A stretch of 64,000 nt of DNA from Sphingopyxis sp. BSN-002 (GCF_022024275.1 NZ_CP091804.1:248001-312000); one strand, 5' to 3'. Shown: positions 19,195 to 28,678, counted from the stretch's first letter. The notes: generated by a model from the letters alone, not told the origin. A program made the numbers and translations.

Positions 19195-19911
19195 TCACCC
19201 CGCATCGTGAAAGATCACGCCCAGCGTAAACCGTTCGCCGTGCCGGATTTCGCTGACGCCGTGACGCAGCTTGACGCGGTAGGTTCCCCGCGTTCCGGCG
19301 CGCGGCGCTTCGTTGACCGCAAAGATCACGGCGTCGCCCTGCCGCAGGGGAATGACATGCGGGCGCGATTGCATGCGGGGAGGTTGCTCGGTGATGACGA
19401 ATTCGCCGCCTTCGAAATCCTCACCCGGGCGCGAGAGCAGGATCGCGATCTGGAAGGGAAAATGCTCGGTGCCGTAAAGATCCTGATGCAGGCAGTTATA
19501 ATCGCCCTCCCCGTAACGGAGTATCAGCGGAGTTGGCCGGGGCTGGCCTGCCAGCGCGCATTGCGCCAGATAGGTCGCATGATCGGCGGGATAGGGTTGC
19601 GATCGCCCAAGGGGTGCGGCCCAGTCGTTGGCGAGTTGCGCGAGGGGTGGGTAGAAGGCCTCCCGCAGCGCGGCGACCGGATCGGGTAGCGGATAGCCAA
19701 AATAGCGATACTCGCCGCGGCCGAAGCCGTGGCGCTGCATCGTTACGGTGCTGCGATAAAGCGCATGATCTGCGTAGGACCGGCGAAGCCCGGCGCATGC
19801 CCCCTCCCCAAGCACGCCTCGCAGGACGTGCCATCCCTGCCGCGCCAAATCCGTAGCCAGGGCCTTGCGATCGAGCTTCGCGGCAAGACTTTCGATGCTG
19901 GCAAACGACAT
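19195..19911 (-). CDS. 2OG-Fe(II) oxygenase family protein
   Basis: A 238-residue cytosolic protein of the 2-oxoglutarate/Fe(II) dioxygenase fold. The iron triad is H142-x-D144 (LHQDLYG) and H217 (LRHGVS), with R228 as candidate 2OG anchor (GERFTLGVIFHD). The substrate is not deducible; small stand-alone members act on proteins, lipids or small molecules. It is transcribed toward the tRNA-Ser gene, with its stop two bases away. Confidence 0.85.
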   Translation of the reverse strand: MSFASIESLAAKLDRKALATDLARQGWHVLRGVLGEGACAGLRRSYADHALYRSTVTMQRHGFGRGEYRYFGYPLPDPVAALREAFYPPLAQLANDWAAPLGRSQPYPADHATYLAQCALAGQPRPTPLILRYGEGDYNCLHQDLYGTEHFPFQIAILLSRPGEDFEGGEFVITEQPPRMQSRPHVIPLRQGDAVIFAVNEAPRAGTRGTYRVKLRHGVSEIRHGERFTLGVIFHDAG

Positions 19912-20042
19912 GATTGATCCTCGGGCCCGGTGCTGATGAATGCCTCACTATTCGCCATCGGACACGACCCGCATTCCGTTTCTTGCGGTCAAACACCGCG
20001 CCTCCCGAAAATTTATCCAAGGGCAGCGAGGAAGGCCTCCGT

Positions 20043-20082
20043 CTTGTGATCGGTTCCGGGGTTCACCCGGCGAGATCACAAG
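20043..20082 (+). promoter_or_regulatory. Leader hairpin abutting the autotransporter ribosome site
   Basis: CTTGTGATC (20043-20051) and GATCACAAG (20074-20082) form a perfect 9-base inverted repeat. Inside it CCGGG (20056-20060) pairs with CCCGG (20066-20070). The 3' arm overlaps the first bases of the Shine-Dalgarno AGAGGGA (20081-20087), ahead of the ATG at 20093. The spacing is too wide for a CRP-type site. It could modulate translation of the autotransporter mRNA. Confidence 0.45.
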
Positions 20083-20092
20083 AGGGAATTTC

Positions 20093-23000
20093 ATGCGCAA
20101 GACTTTGCTGGCCTCCACCTGCCTGGCCGCGATCATTTCGGCGCCCGCACAGGCCGAAACCACCATCACCACCGCAACGACCACCCCGGTCCGCACCTCG
20201 ACGATCAAGTCGGGCGCGCCCGACGACATCAAGATCACGGCTGCGGGTTCGGTGAAGCCGGCGAGCGGCACTGCCGTCACGATCGACAGCAACAACAAGG
20301 TGGTGAACGAAGGCACGATCCAGATCACCAATTCGGACGGCGCAACTGGCATCTTCGGGAACGCTGGCGCGAGCGGCGGCATCACCAACGCCGCCGGCGC
20401 CAAGATCATCATCGACGAAAGCTATGCGCCGACCGATATCGACAACGACGGCGACATCGACGGCCCCTTTGCCGTCGGCAACAACCGCGTCGGCATCGCG
20501 ACCGGTGGCGCCTTCACCGGCAACGTCATCAATAATGGCGAGATCACCGTCGAGGGCAACAACTCGGCGGGCATACGCCTTGGCGGGCCTCTGACCGGCG
20601 ATTTCCAGAACAACGGCGCCGTCTCGGTCCTCGGCGACAACGCCCTCGGCGTCGGGCTGCAGAATGTCAGCGGCAACGTCCGCCTTGCCGGCAGCATTAC
20701 CGCAGTGGGCCAGAACGCTACGGCCGCACGGCTTGCCGGCAATATCGGCGGCGCGCTGGTCGTTCAGGGCACGCTGACCGCGTCGGGGTACCGCTTCACC
20801 ACCGCGCCGGCTGATCCGTCGAAACTCGATGCCGATGATCTTCTGATCGGTGGTCCGGCGCTGTCGATCGAAGGCAATGTCGCCGGCGGTATCGTGGTTG
20901 CGATCCCGCCGAAGGATACCAAGCCCGACGACAAGGACGAGGACAAGGACGGCATCGACGACGACAAGGAAGGCACCGGTTCGATCCGCTCCTTCGGCTC
21001 GGCGCCGGCGCTGCGTATCGGCTCGTCGACGCAGGACGTCAACATCGGTGCGGTTGCGGGGACCGGTACCGGCCTCGGCGTGATCATCGACGGATCGGTG
21101 ACTGGAAACGGCCTCTATTCGGGCAAGGACGCCACTGCGATCCAGCTCGGCGGGATGGGCCGGAACGTGACGATTGCCGGCGGCGTCGGCATCGGCGGCA
21201 GCGTTTCGGCTGTCTCGAACGGGGCATCGGCGACGGCGATCCGCGTCGGCGCGGGCACGAGCACCCCGGAAATCCGCGTTGCGGGCAAGGTCGAGGCGGC
21301 AGGCGGCAACGCCGCCGGCGCGATCACCACCGCGATCCTCGTCGAAACGGGCGGCAACCTGCCGCTGATCCGCAACAGCGGTTCGATTACCGCAAAGGCG
21401 GGCGGCGACAACGGCACGGCGCGTGCGATCGTCGACCTGTCGGGCACGGTTTCGACGGTCGAGAACAGCGGCACGATCAGCGCGACGGGCGCTCTCGCCA
21501 CGTCGGACCGCAATATCGCGATCGACCTGTCGGCGAACAATAGCGGTGCGACGGTCAAGCAGACCGCGGTCGCTTCGGGCATCGCCGCCCCGAGCATCGT
21601 CGGTGACGTCCGCTTTGGCGGCGGGAACGACGTGTTCGACATCGCCGACGGCTCGGTGAAGGGAAACAGCTATTTCGGCGCTGGCAACAACCGCCTGTCG
21701 CTGTCGGGTGACGCAACCTATGCGGGGCTCGCCAAATTTGGCGGCGGCAACGACACCATGGCGCTTGCCGGCACCTCGGTGTTCAGCGGTACGGCCGACT
21801 TCGGCGGCGGTGCCGATACGCTGACGATCGCGGGGACCTCGCGCTTCTCGGGCAAGCTGCTGAACTCCGCGGGCCTTGCCGTTTCGGTCGACGCCGGTGT
21901 TTTCGATGTCGGCGGCAGCGCGACGATCTCGTCGCTCGCCGTCACCAACAAGGGCTCGCTTGCCGTCCTTCTCGACGGCGGGGCCGATGGCACGGCGCTC
22001 AATGTGTCGGGCAACGCGAGCTTCGGTGCGGAATCGAAGCTGATCCTCAAGATCAAGGATATCGAAAGCGCAGAGGGCAACCATGTCGTGCTGATGGCGG
22101 GAACGCTGACCGGCGCGAGCAACCTGACCGCGACCTCCACGCTGCTCCCCTTCCTTTACAAGGGCACGCTGACGTCGAACGCCAACCAGTTGCTTGTCAA
22201 CGTGACGCGCAAGAGCACCACGGATCTTGGCCTTAACCGTTCGGAATCGAGCGCGTTCGACGCCGCTATCGATGCGGTATCGGCCGACCAGAAGATCGAG
22301 GACGTGTTCCTTGGCATCACCGACGGCGAGCAGTTCCGCAACCAGCTCGGCCAGATGCTGCCCGAGCATGAGGGCGGCGTGTTCGAAACCGTCACCTCCG
22401 GCTCGCGTGCCTTGTCGCGGTATCTGCAAGATCCCAATGCTCCCTATCAGGACCAGGGCAAGTGGCGTTACTGGGTCAACCAGGCCGTATGGGGCACCGC
22501 CAAGGGCGTCGGAAATACGGCGGGCTATGACGTAAGCGGCTGGGGCATCTCGCTCGGCGGTGAAATCAAGTCCGACGTCGGCAACTTCGGTGCATCGGTC
22601 GCCTTCCTGAACGGCAAGGACGGCAACAGCAGCAACGAGAGCGAAGTCACGTCCAGCCAGTTCGAGGGTGCGCTGCACTGGCGTCTGCAGTCGGACGGCT
22701 GGATGGCGAATGCCCGGGTGTCGGGCGCGCCGATCAGCCTGAAGGGTACGCGCATCTTCCGCGCCCAGAACGGCGCGGAAGAGATCGAAAAGACGATGAA
22801 GGGCAAGTGGGATGCGACCCTCTGGTCGGCATCGGGCTCGATCGCGAAGGACGCCAAGGTCGGCGGAATCACGATCCGTCCGATGGTCGGGGTCGACTAT
22901 TTCAAGCTGAAGGAAGACGGCTATCAGGAAACGGGCGGCGGCGATGCGCTGAACCTCAATGTCCTGGGCCGCGACAGCGACGAACTGTCGGTCACCGGAA

Positions 23001-23296
23001 CGATCACCGCAGGCTTGCAGTTCGGGGGCTCGGACGAATATGATGGCTGGACCCGTTTCGAGCTGGAAGGCGGCCGCCGCCAGATCGTCAGCGGCAACCT
23101 TGGCGTGACGACGGCATCGTTCAAGGATGGCACCCCCTTCACCCTTACTCCTGATGATCGCACGAGCGGCTGGGTCGGCCGTTTCCGTGGCATCGCCGGC
23201 AATTCGGCTTTCCAGATTGCCGGTGAAGTGTCCGCGGAAGAACAGCAAAGCCACATCGGCTGGGCTTTCCGTGCGAGCCTGCGGGTCGGCCTCTAG
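20093..23296 (+). CDS. Autotransporter (type V secretion) with C-terminal beta-barrel
   Basis: A 1067-residue outer-membrane protein. A signal peptide (MRKTLLASTCLAAIISAPAQA) is followed by a long passenger of N-G-rich repeats (VINNGEITVEGNNS, IRNSGSITAKAGG, VENSGTISATG) typical of a beta-helix. Three related GGGND/GGGADT-type repeats (about 500-580) follow. The C-terminal ~260 residues are an autotransporter beta-domain ending in the barrel signature FRASLRVGL. Residues 274-296 form an Asp/Lys-rich segment (KPDDKDEDKDGIDDDKE) and 'DIDNDGDIDG' lies near 120, both resembling calcium-binding repeats. The ATG at 20093 follows an AGAGGGA site; an in-frame extension to 19940 has no signal peptide. 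Confidence 0.9.
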   Translation: MRKTLLASTCLAAIISAPAQAETTITTATTTPVRTSTIKSGAPDDIKITAAGSVKPASGTAVTIDSNNKVVNEGTIQITNSDGATGIFGNAGASGGITNAAGAKIIIDESYAPTDIDNDGDIDGPFAVGNNRVGIATGGAFTGNVINNGEITVEGNNSAGIRLGGPLTGDFQNNGAVSVLGDNALGVGLQNVSGNVRLAGSITAVGQNATAARLAGNIGGALVVQGTLTASGYRFTTAPADPSKLDADDLLIGGPALSIEGNVAGGIVVAIPPKDTKPDDKDEDKDGIDDDKEGTGSIRSFGSAPALRIGSSTQDVNIGAVAGTGTGLGVIIDGSVTGNGLYSGKDATAIQLGGMGRNVTIAGGVGIGGSVSAVSNGASATAIRVGAGTSTPEIRVAGKVEAAGGNAAGAITTAILVETGGNLPLIRNSGSITAKAGGDNGTARAIVDLSGTVSTVENSGTISATGALATSDRNIAIDLSANNSGATVKQTAVASGIAAPSIVGDVRFGGGNDVFDIADGSVKGNSYFGAGNNRLSLSGDATYAGLAKFGGGNDTMALAGTSVFSGTADFGGGADTLTIAGTSRFSGKLLNSAGLAVSVDAGVFDVGGSATISSLAVTNKGSLAVLLDGGADGTALNVSGNASFGAESKLILKIKDIESAEGNHVVLMAGTLTGASNLTATSTLLPFLYKGTLTSNANQLLVNVTRKSTTDLGLNRSESSAFDAAIDAVSADQKIEDVFLGITDGEQFRNQLGQMLPEHEGGVFETVTSGSRALSRYLQDPNAPYQDQGKWRYWVNQAVWGTAKGVGNTAGYDVSGWGISLGGEIKSDVGNFGASVAFLNGKDGNSSNESEVTSSQFEGALHWRLQSDGWMANARVSGAPISLKGTRIFRAQNGAEEIEKTMKGKWDATLWSASGSIAKDAKVGGITIRPMVGVDYFKLKEDGYQETGGGDALNLNVLGRDSDELSVTGTITAGLQFGGSDEYDGWTRFELEGGRRQIVSGNLGVTTASFKDGTPFTLTPDDRTSGWVGRFRGIAGNSAFQIAGEVSAEEQQSHIGWAFRASLRVGL

Positions 23297-23316
23297 CCCC
23301 CTTCGGCTGGCCCGCA

Positions 23317-23356
23317 GCAAGGGGGAAGCACCTCCCTACCCCCGCTTCCCCCTTGC
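23317..23356 (+). terminator. Hairpin after the autotransporter gene
   Basis: GCAAGGGGGAAGC (23317-23329) and GCTTCCCCCTTGC (23344-23356) are a perfect 13-base inverted repeat with a 14-base loop, starting 20 bases after the stop. There is no T-run on either strand, so it may act as a Rho-dependent or mRNA-stabilising end rather than a classical intrinsic terminator. Confidence 0.55.
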
Positions 23357-23448
23357 ACAGGCCCGAATGAGAGAAACAAATGCAGTCGCAGGTTCTCCCC
23401 GTATCGAATGTTTGGCGGACTGCATCGGCTCGCGGACTTTCGTTGTGG

Positions 23449-23476
23449 TTGCAAGGACAGGACTTCGCGCTATATG
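23449..23476 (+). promoter_or_regulatory. Candidate sigma70-type promoter for the FecI-like operon
   Basis: TTGCAA (23449-23454) and TATATG (23471-23476) are separated by 16 bases, about 57 bases before the chosen ATG of the sigma factor gene. The match is visual only. Confidence 0.3.
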
Positions 23477-23532
23477 GCGGCCACACAAGGGGGCCGGATG
23501 GTGTGCGACATATGCTCGCGCACCCGAAGAAG

Positions 23533-24075
23533 ATGGCGTTCCAAAGCAAGCAATCCATGACCCAGGCGAGTGATCGAACCGACGCCGCACAAGGCCTCGA
23601 AGGCGTGTTGCTCGCCAACCGCGACCGCATCGTTCGCTTTCTTGAGGTGCGCGGTGCGGGCGATACCGCCGAGGACCTGTTCCAGGACCTGTGGATGCGC
23701 CTGACCGAACGCCGTACTGGCCCGATCGCCGACCCCCTGCCCTATGTCATGCGCGCCGCAAACAACCTGATGCTCGATCGCTATCGGTCCGGACGACAAA
23801 GCCAGCTGCGCGACAAGGCATGGAGCGATGCGACCGATGGCCTTGGCCCGTCGGCCGAACGGATGCTCATTTCGCGTGAACAACTCATGCTCGTCGAAAA
23901 GGCGATCGCCGGGACCGGTGACCGCCCGGCACGGATCTTTCGCCGCTTCCGGATGGACGGCATCCAGCAGCGCGAGATCGCGGCTGAAATGGGCGTCAGC
24001 CTGAGTACGGTGGAGGCAGACCTGCGCAAAGTTTACGCCGCGATCGCAACGGCGCGGAGGCAGTTCGATGTCTGA
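23533..24075 (+). CDS. FecI-like ECF sigma factor
   Basis: A ~180-residue extracytoplasmic-function sigma factor of the iron-uptake (FecI) type. The sigma2 region contains DTAEDLFQDLWMRLTE and LPYVMRAANNLMLDRYR; the sigma4 region contains RRFRMDGIQQREIAAEMGVSLSTVEADLRKVYAAI. The start is uncertain: ATG at 23533 is chosen, 23557 is also possible, and the open frame extends to 23380 without family similarity. The stop overlaps the fecR-type gene by eight bases. It should direct transcription of the adjacent receptor when signalled through the FecR-like protein. Confidence 0.88.
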   Translation: MAFQSKQSMTQASDRTDAAQGLEGVLLANRDRIVRFLEVRGAGDTAEDLFQDLWMRLTERRTGPIADPLPYVMRAANNLMLDRYRSGRQSQLRDKAWSDATDGLGPSAERMLISREQLMLVEKAIAGTGDRPARIFRRFRMDGIQQREIAAEMGVSLSTVEADLRKVYAAIATARRQFDV

Positions 24076-25003
24076 GGATGTGACGAACATGGTCGAAGCG
24101 TCGGCGATCGAATGGATCATCCGGCAGCGCGACCCCGAATTCTCGGACTGGGACGGTTTCGCTGACTGGCTGGCAGAGGATCCGTCGCATGCGGCCACCT
24201 ACGACCTGCTTGCGACGCTCGACGAGGATCTGGAGGCGTTGCCACCTGCGGTGAAGCCGTCGGTTGCCGTCTATCCCGAAGAGCGTCGTCGTCCTTCGCG
24301 CCGCGCGTGGTTCGGCGGGGCGATCGCTGCGGCGCTCGTCGCGGCAGTTACGCTGCCCAATCTCGGCCTGTTCGGCGACCCAAACCGGATCGAGACCGCC
24401 GCCGGGGAGCACCGGACGATCAAGCTGGCGGACGGTTCGAAGATCGAGGTCAACGGCGCATCGGTTGTCACGCTCGACAAGGATCGGCCGCGGTTCGCGC
24501 GACTGGAATCGGGCGAGGCGATGTTCCACGTCGTTCACCGCGAAACCGATCCCTTCGTGGTCGAGGCGGGCACCTCGCGGATCGTGGACCTTGGCACCGC
24601 TTTCAATGTGGTTCGCAGCGGGCGCCAGACGTCGGTCGCGGTGTCGGAAGGTGTGGTTCTCTATAATCCGGCGCGCGACAAGGTTCGCGTCGAGGCGGGA
24701 CAGGCGATCGATGCCGGCGACGACGACCGGAAACCGCCGGAGGTGCGGGATGTCGACGTTGCAAACATCGGTGGCTGGCGCTCGGGCCTGCTCGTTTACA
24801 GCGGAACGTCCCTGGCGGTGGTCGCCGAAGACCTGAAACGTACCGCCGGCATGGACGTCAGTATTGCTCCCGAGGCGGCCGACCGGTCGTTTCGTGGCGC
24901 GCTGATTATCGACAAGGATCGCGGGCGCACGATCGCCGACCTTGCAGCGCTGTCCGGAACGAGGGCCGAAAAGCGCGGCGACGGCTGGGTGCTGACGCGT
25001 TAG
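24068..25003 (+). CDS. FecR-family anti-sigma/signal transducer
   Basis: A 311-residue inner-membrane regulator. The cytosolic N-terminus (EWIIRQRDPEFSDWDGFADW) is the sigma-binding FecR_N region. One hydrophobic helix (GAIAAALVAAVTLPNL, about 82-97) follows, then the periplasmic FecR domain (IKLADGSKIEVNGAS to VSEGVVLY) and a C-terminal secretin-like segment that receives the signal from the receptor. It lies between the sigma factor and the TonB receptor, in the same operon. Confidence 0.9.
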   Translation: MSEDVTNMVEASAIEWIIRQRDPEFSDWDGFADWLAEDPSHAATYDLLATLDEDLEALPPAVKPSVAVYPEERRRPSRRAWFGGAIAAALVAAVTLPNLGLFGDPNRIETAAGEHRTIKLADGSKIEVNGASVVTLDKDRPRFARLESGEAMFHVVHRETDPFVVEAGTSRIVDLGTAFNVVRSGRQTSVAVSEGVVLYNPARDKVRVEAGQAIDAGDDDRKPPEVRDVDVANIGGWRSGLLVYSGTSLAVVAEDLKRTAGMDVSIAPEAADRSFRGALIIDKDRGRTIADLAALSGTRAEKRGDGWVLTR

Positions 25004-25004
25004 G

Positions 25005-27491
25005 ATGAAGCGGGGGAGCCTCTCTGCACTGGCGATGCTGCTGGTGGGCCTGCCTGCCCAGGTTCAGGCGGCAGAGGAACGCGCCTTCGATGTGCCGCGA
25101 GGGACGCTTTCGACAAGCCTTCCCCAGCTCAGCCGCCAGGCCGGCGTCAGCGTCAGCGTCGCCGACGGGCGGCTGTGGCAAGCCGAGGTCAAACCGGTGA
25201 AGGGCCGGATGAGCGTTGAGGCGGCGATCAGGCGAATGCTGGCCGGAACCGATGCCCGTGTCGTGCGGGTGAGTCCGACAAGCTGGCGGATCGAGCGGCG
25301 ACCTCCGTCGCCACGGCTCGTTCGCCGTGATCCGCCGCGGGCTGCGCCGCAACCGCGGGCCCGGGCTCCGGCGACCGATACGGTTGCGGCGGAGCGCGAC
25401 GAGATCGTCGTCACTGCGTCGAAAACCGACCTTCCCTATTCGCACTTTGCCGGCGTCGCCACCCAGCTGGATGGCGACGATCTGGCGTTCGGTGGCGAGC
25501 GCGGGACCGAATCCATCCTGTCGCGGGTTGCGACCGTTTCTTCGACCCACCTCGGTTCGGGGCGCAACAAGCTGTTTATCCGCGGCATCGCGGATTCAAG
25601 TTTTACAGGGCCGACTCAGGCGACGGTGGGACAATATCTCGGCGACATCCGCCTCAGCTACAATGCGCCCGACCCGGACCTTCGCCTTTACGACATCGAC
25701 AGCGTCGAAGTCCTCGAGGGGCCGCAGGGGACGCTCTATGGCGCAGGGTCGCTCGGCGGGATCATCCGTACGATTCCCAAGGCGCCCGATCCCGTCGAAA
25801 GTTCGGTTCAGGCGATCGCTGGCTTTTCCGTGACGCAGCATGGCGATCCGGGCGGCGACCTCGCGGCGATCGCGAACGTGCCCGTCGGCGACAGGCATGC
25901 GTTGCGCCTCGTCGGCTACACGATTTCCGACGGCGGCTATATCGACAATCCCCTTCGCGGACAGAATGACGTCAACCGCGTCCATATTCGCGGCGGTCGC
26001 GGCACATTCAGGCTTGATGCGGGCGATAACTGGACCGTCGATTTCGGCGGCGTCTATCAGGCCATCACGTCCGACGATGCGCAATATGCCGACAAGGACG
26101 CGCCGCCACTGACGCGCAGTTCGATGGTCGAACAGAATGCGACGGCACGCTATGGCATGGGTTCGATCGTCGTGATGAAGGACTGGGATGATCTGCATTT
26201 CCAGTCGTCCAACGCCTATATCGACCATCGGCTTTTCGAACGGTTCGATGCCAGCCTGCCCAACGCCCAGCCGGGAAGCGGGGACGGCTCGGGTATCGCA
26301 GTGGGGACGGTCGACGTGGCGCGTCTGTTCGCTCCGATCCAGATCATTCCCATGAGCGACGTGCCGAGGGTACTCGACCAGCACAACAGGACGCGGATGT
26401 TCGTCAGCGAGAACCGGCTGTCGCGCCCGTTCCGCGACGGGCTCGGCTGGGTCGTCGGCGCCAGCCTCATCGATAATCGGGCGCGCCAGAACCGCGAATA
26501 CAGCTATGGTGCGCTGAGCGCGGTGCTGCCCGGGGTCACGAACACGGTCACCGAATTGACGGGCTATGCCGAAGCAACCGTCGAGCTGATGCCCGACCTC
26601 GTCGCATCGGGCGGCCTTCGCCTTTCACATGCGAAGCTCGGGGGGCAAGCCGAGGATGTGGCTTTTGCATTGGCCCAGGCAAATCGAGCGACGACCGCCT
26701 CGCGGACCGAAACCGACCTCCTGCCCTCCTTCTCGCTGCTCGCGACGCCGTTCGACAATGTCCGGCTCTATGCGCGCTATCAGGAAGGTTTCCGGCCCGG
26801 CGGGCTGGCGGTCGACGGCAATTTCGTTCGCCGTTTCCTCAATGATCAGGTGCGTACCTGGGAAGCGGGGATGCGCTTTGGCGACAAGGGAAAGAGCCTG
26901 ATCGATGCGAGCGTTTCGGTGTCGCATACCCGCTGGCGGAACATCCAGGCCGATTTCATCGACAGCAACGGTTTCCCGACTACCGCCAATATCGGCGATG
27001 GCCGTATCACGAGCGTGTCGGGCGCGATCGCCGTCCGGCCGACTTCGCGGCTGACGTTCGACTTCGGCGCGGTCTATAACCACAGCCGGGTCGACAATCT
27101 CTCGCCGCAGATCCTCCCGGTATTCGCGGCTGCGCCTGCCCGCCTCGGTCGCATTCCGAACGTTGCGAGCCACGCGGTGCGCGGGTCGGTGACCTATGCG
27201 ACCGTCATCGGCGATCAGGATTTTCGCGTGAACGGGTGGGCGAATTATATCGGGCCGTCGCGCCTCGGTATCGGCCCCGTGCTCGGCGAGAGCCAGGGCG
27301 ACTATGTCGACACCGGGCTCGCCATGCGTGTCGGAAACGAGCGCCGTGGCCTGTCGCTGACGCTCACCAATCTGTTCGACTCGCGGGGCAACCGCTTTTC
27401 GCTCGGAACCCCCTTTGTCGAGGGCAATGAGGGGTTCCTGACCCCGTTGCGCCCGCGCACGCTCCGGATCGCCATCGACGTCGCCTATTGA
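25005..27491 (+). CDS. TonB-dependent receptor with STN signalling domain (FecA-like transducer)
   Basis: An 828-residue outer-membrane receptor. After the signal peptide (ending near VQAAEE), residues ~24-97 form an STN domain (AFDVPRGTLSTSLPQLSRQAG), the module that talks to FecR. The plug starts near residue 133 (DEIVVTASKTDLPYS) with VEVLEGPQGTLYGAGSLGG. The barrel ends in RPRTLRIAIDVAY with a terminal aromatic. One base separates it from the fecR-type stop. The ligand is probably an iron chelate or similar; the sequence does not say which. Confidence 0.9.
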   Translation: MKRGSLSALAMLLVGLPAQVQAAEERAFDVPRGTLSTSLPQLSRQAGVSVSVADGRLWQAEVKPVKGRMSVEAAIRRMLAGTDARVVRVSPTSWRIERRPPSPRLVRRDPPRAAPQPRARAPATDTVAAERDEIVVTASKTDLPYSHFAGVATQLDGDDLAFGGERGTESILSRVATVSSTHLGSGRNKLFIRGIADSSFTGPTQATVGQYLGDIRLSYNAPDPDLRLYDIDSVEVLEGPQGTLYGAGSLGGIIRTIPKAPDPVESSVQAIAGFSVTQHGDPGGDLAAIANVPVGDRHALRLVGYTISDGGYIDNPLRGQNDVNRVHIRGGRGTFRLDAGDNWTVDFGGVYQAITSDDAQYADKDAPPLTRSSMVEQNATARYGMGSIVVMKDWDDLHFQSSNAYIDHRLFERFDASLPNAQPGSGDGSGIAVGTVDVARLFAPIQIIPMSDVPRVLDQHNRTRMFVSENRLSRPFRDGLGWVVGASLIDNRARQNREYSYGALSAVLPGVTNTVTELTGYAEATVELMPDLVASGGLRLSHAKLGGQAEDVAFALAQANRATTASRTETDLLPSFSLLATPFDNVRLYARYQEGFRPGGLAVDGNFVRRFLNDQVRTWEAGMRFGDKGKSLIDASVSVSHTRWRNIQADFIDSNGFPTTANIGDGRITSVSGAIAVRPTSRLTFDFGAVYNHSRVDNLSPQILPVFAAAPARLGRIPNVASHAVRGSVTYATVIGDQDFRVNGWANYIGPSRLGIGPVLGESQGDYVDTGLAMRVGNERRGLSLTLTNLFDSRGNRFSLGTPFVEGNEGFLTPLRPRTLRIAIDVAY

Positions 27492-27516
27492 GCGGCGACG
27501 CCGACGGCTTGTCCGG

Positions 27517-28656
27517 TCAGTCCGCGAGCGTGATCTGCTCGAAGCGGTCGAGGTGATAGTCGGCATTGCCGAACTGGCCCTCGATCATCGTCGCACGCTT
27601 GAAATAGTGGCCGATGGCCAGCTCCTGCGTGATGCCGATGCCGCCATGGGTCTGGATCGCGTTCTGGCCGACGAATTTCGCGCCGCGCGCGACCTTGTTC
27701 TTCGCTGCCGATACCGCGGCCTTCCGCTCGTCGGCGGGCAGGTCGAGCTTCAGCGTGCCCATGATCGTCATCGAGCGAGCCTGCTCGACCTCCATGAACA
27801 TGTCGACCATGCGGTGCTGCAGGACCTGGAACTTGGCAATCGGCACACCGAACTGCTTGCGCTGCTGCGTATATTCCAGCGTGCCTTCGTGCAGTTTCTG
27901 CATCACGCCGGTCGCTTCGGCGCAGATCGCGACCGTCGCCTCGTCCACGACCTGTTCGATCAGCGGTAAGCCCGCGCCCTCGCCGCCGAGCAGCGCGTCG
28001 GCAGGAAGCACGACATTCTCGAAATAGATTTCCGACGCGCGGCTGCCATCGACCGTCGGATAGTCGCGACGCACGATGCCCGGCAGGCTCGCGTCGATCA
28101 GGAACAGCGAGACGCCATCCCGGTCGCGCTGGCCGCCGCCGGTGCGCGCGGTGACGAGCAGATGCGTCGCCCAAGGTGCGGCGTAGACGACGCTCTTGTG
28201 GCCGTTCAATATATAGCCGGCGCCATCCTGCTTCGCGGTAGTGCGAAGATTGGCGAGGTCGTAACGGCCCTGCGGCTCGGCATAGGCGAAGGCGACGATC
28301 ACATTGCCCGCAATGATCTCTGGAATGAACTTGTCGGCTTGCGCGCCGCCGACAGCCTTCAGCGCGCCGCCGGCGATGACGACGGTCGGAAGATAGGGCT
28401 CGATCCCGAGCACCTTGCCCAGCTCTTCCATCACGATCGCATTTTCGAGCGCGCCGCCGCCGAGGCCGCCATGCTCCTCGGCGAACGCCGCGCCGAGCAT
28501 CCCCAGTTCCTGCGCGAGCGCGGTCCAGATGGCGGGGTCGCGGCCTTCGTCGCTGTCGATGAACTTCTGGCGCGTTTCGAAGTCATAGGTGTCGGCCAGA
28601 AAGCGCGACAGCGTGTCGCGGATCATGTCCTGCGTTTCGGTGTAAGTGAAATCCAT
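27517..28656 (-). CDS. Acyl-CoA dehydrogenase (second subunit of a pair)
   Basis: A 379-residue flavoprotein of the acyl-CoA dehydrogenase fold. N-terminal helices (MDFTYTETQDMIRDTLSRF) are followed by a middle beta domain (AYAEPQGRYDLANLRTTAK) and a C-terminal helical domain (IQTHGGIGITQELAIGHYFKR). Together with the neighbouring 397-residue paralogue it resembles two-gene alpha2beta2 enzymes known from steroid and other bulky acyl-CoA pathways. The substrate is unknown. A palindromic repeat lies between the two genes. Confidence 0.87.
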   Translation of the reverse strand: MDFTYTETQDMIRDTLSRFLADTYDFETRQKFIDSDEGRDPAIWTALAQELGMLGAAFAEEHGGLGGGALENAIVMEELGKVLGIEPYLPTVVIAGGALKAVGGAQADKFIPEIIAGNVIVAFAYAEPQGRYDLANLRTTAKQDGAGYILNGHKSVVYAAPWATHLLVTARTGGGQRDRDGVSLFLIDASLPGIVRRDYPTVDGSRASEIYFENVVLPADALLGGEGAGLPLIEQVVDEATVAICAEATGVMQKLHEGTLEYTQQRKQFGVPIAKFQVLQHRMVDMFMEVEQARSMTIMGTLKLDLPADERKAAVSAAKNKVARGAKFVGQNAIQTHGGIGITQELAIGHYFKRATMIEGQFGNADYHLDRFEQITLAD

Positions 28657-28678
28657 TGTTCGTGTTTCCTAACTTCAT

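Noticed and set aside
20043..20082. CRP-type binding site (TGTGA and TCACA)
   Set aside because: The half-sites are separated by far more than the six bases of a CRP site; a hairpin explains them better.
20063..23320. Very long minus-strand open frame (over 1000 codons) opposite the autotransporter
   Set aside because: Its translation is Arg/Asp/Ala-rich without domain, signal or start context, while the plus strand encodes a complete autotransporter; it is an antisense shadow produced by high-GC codon bias.
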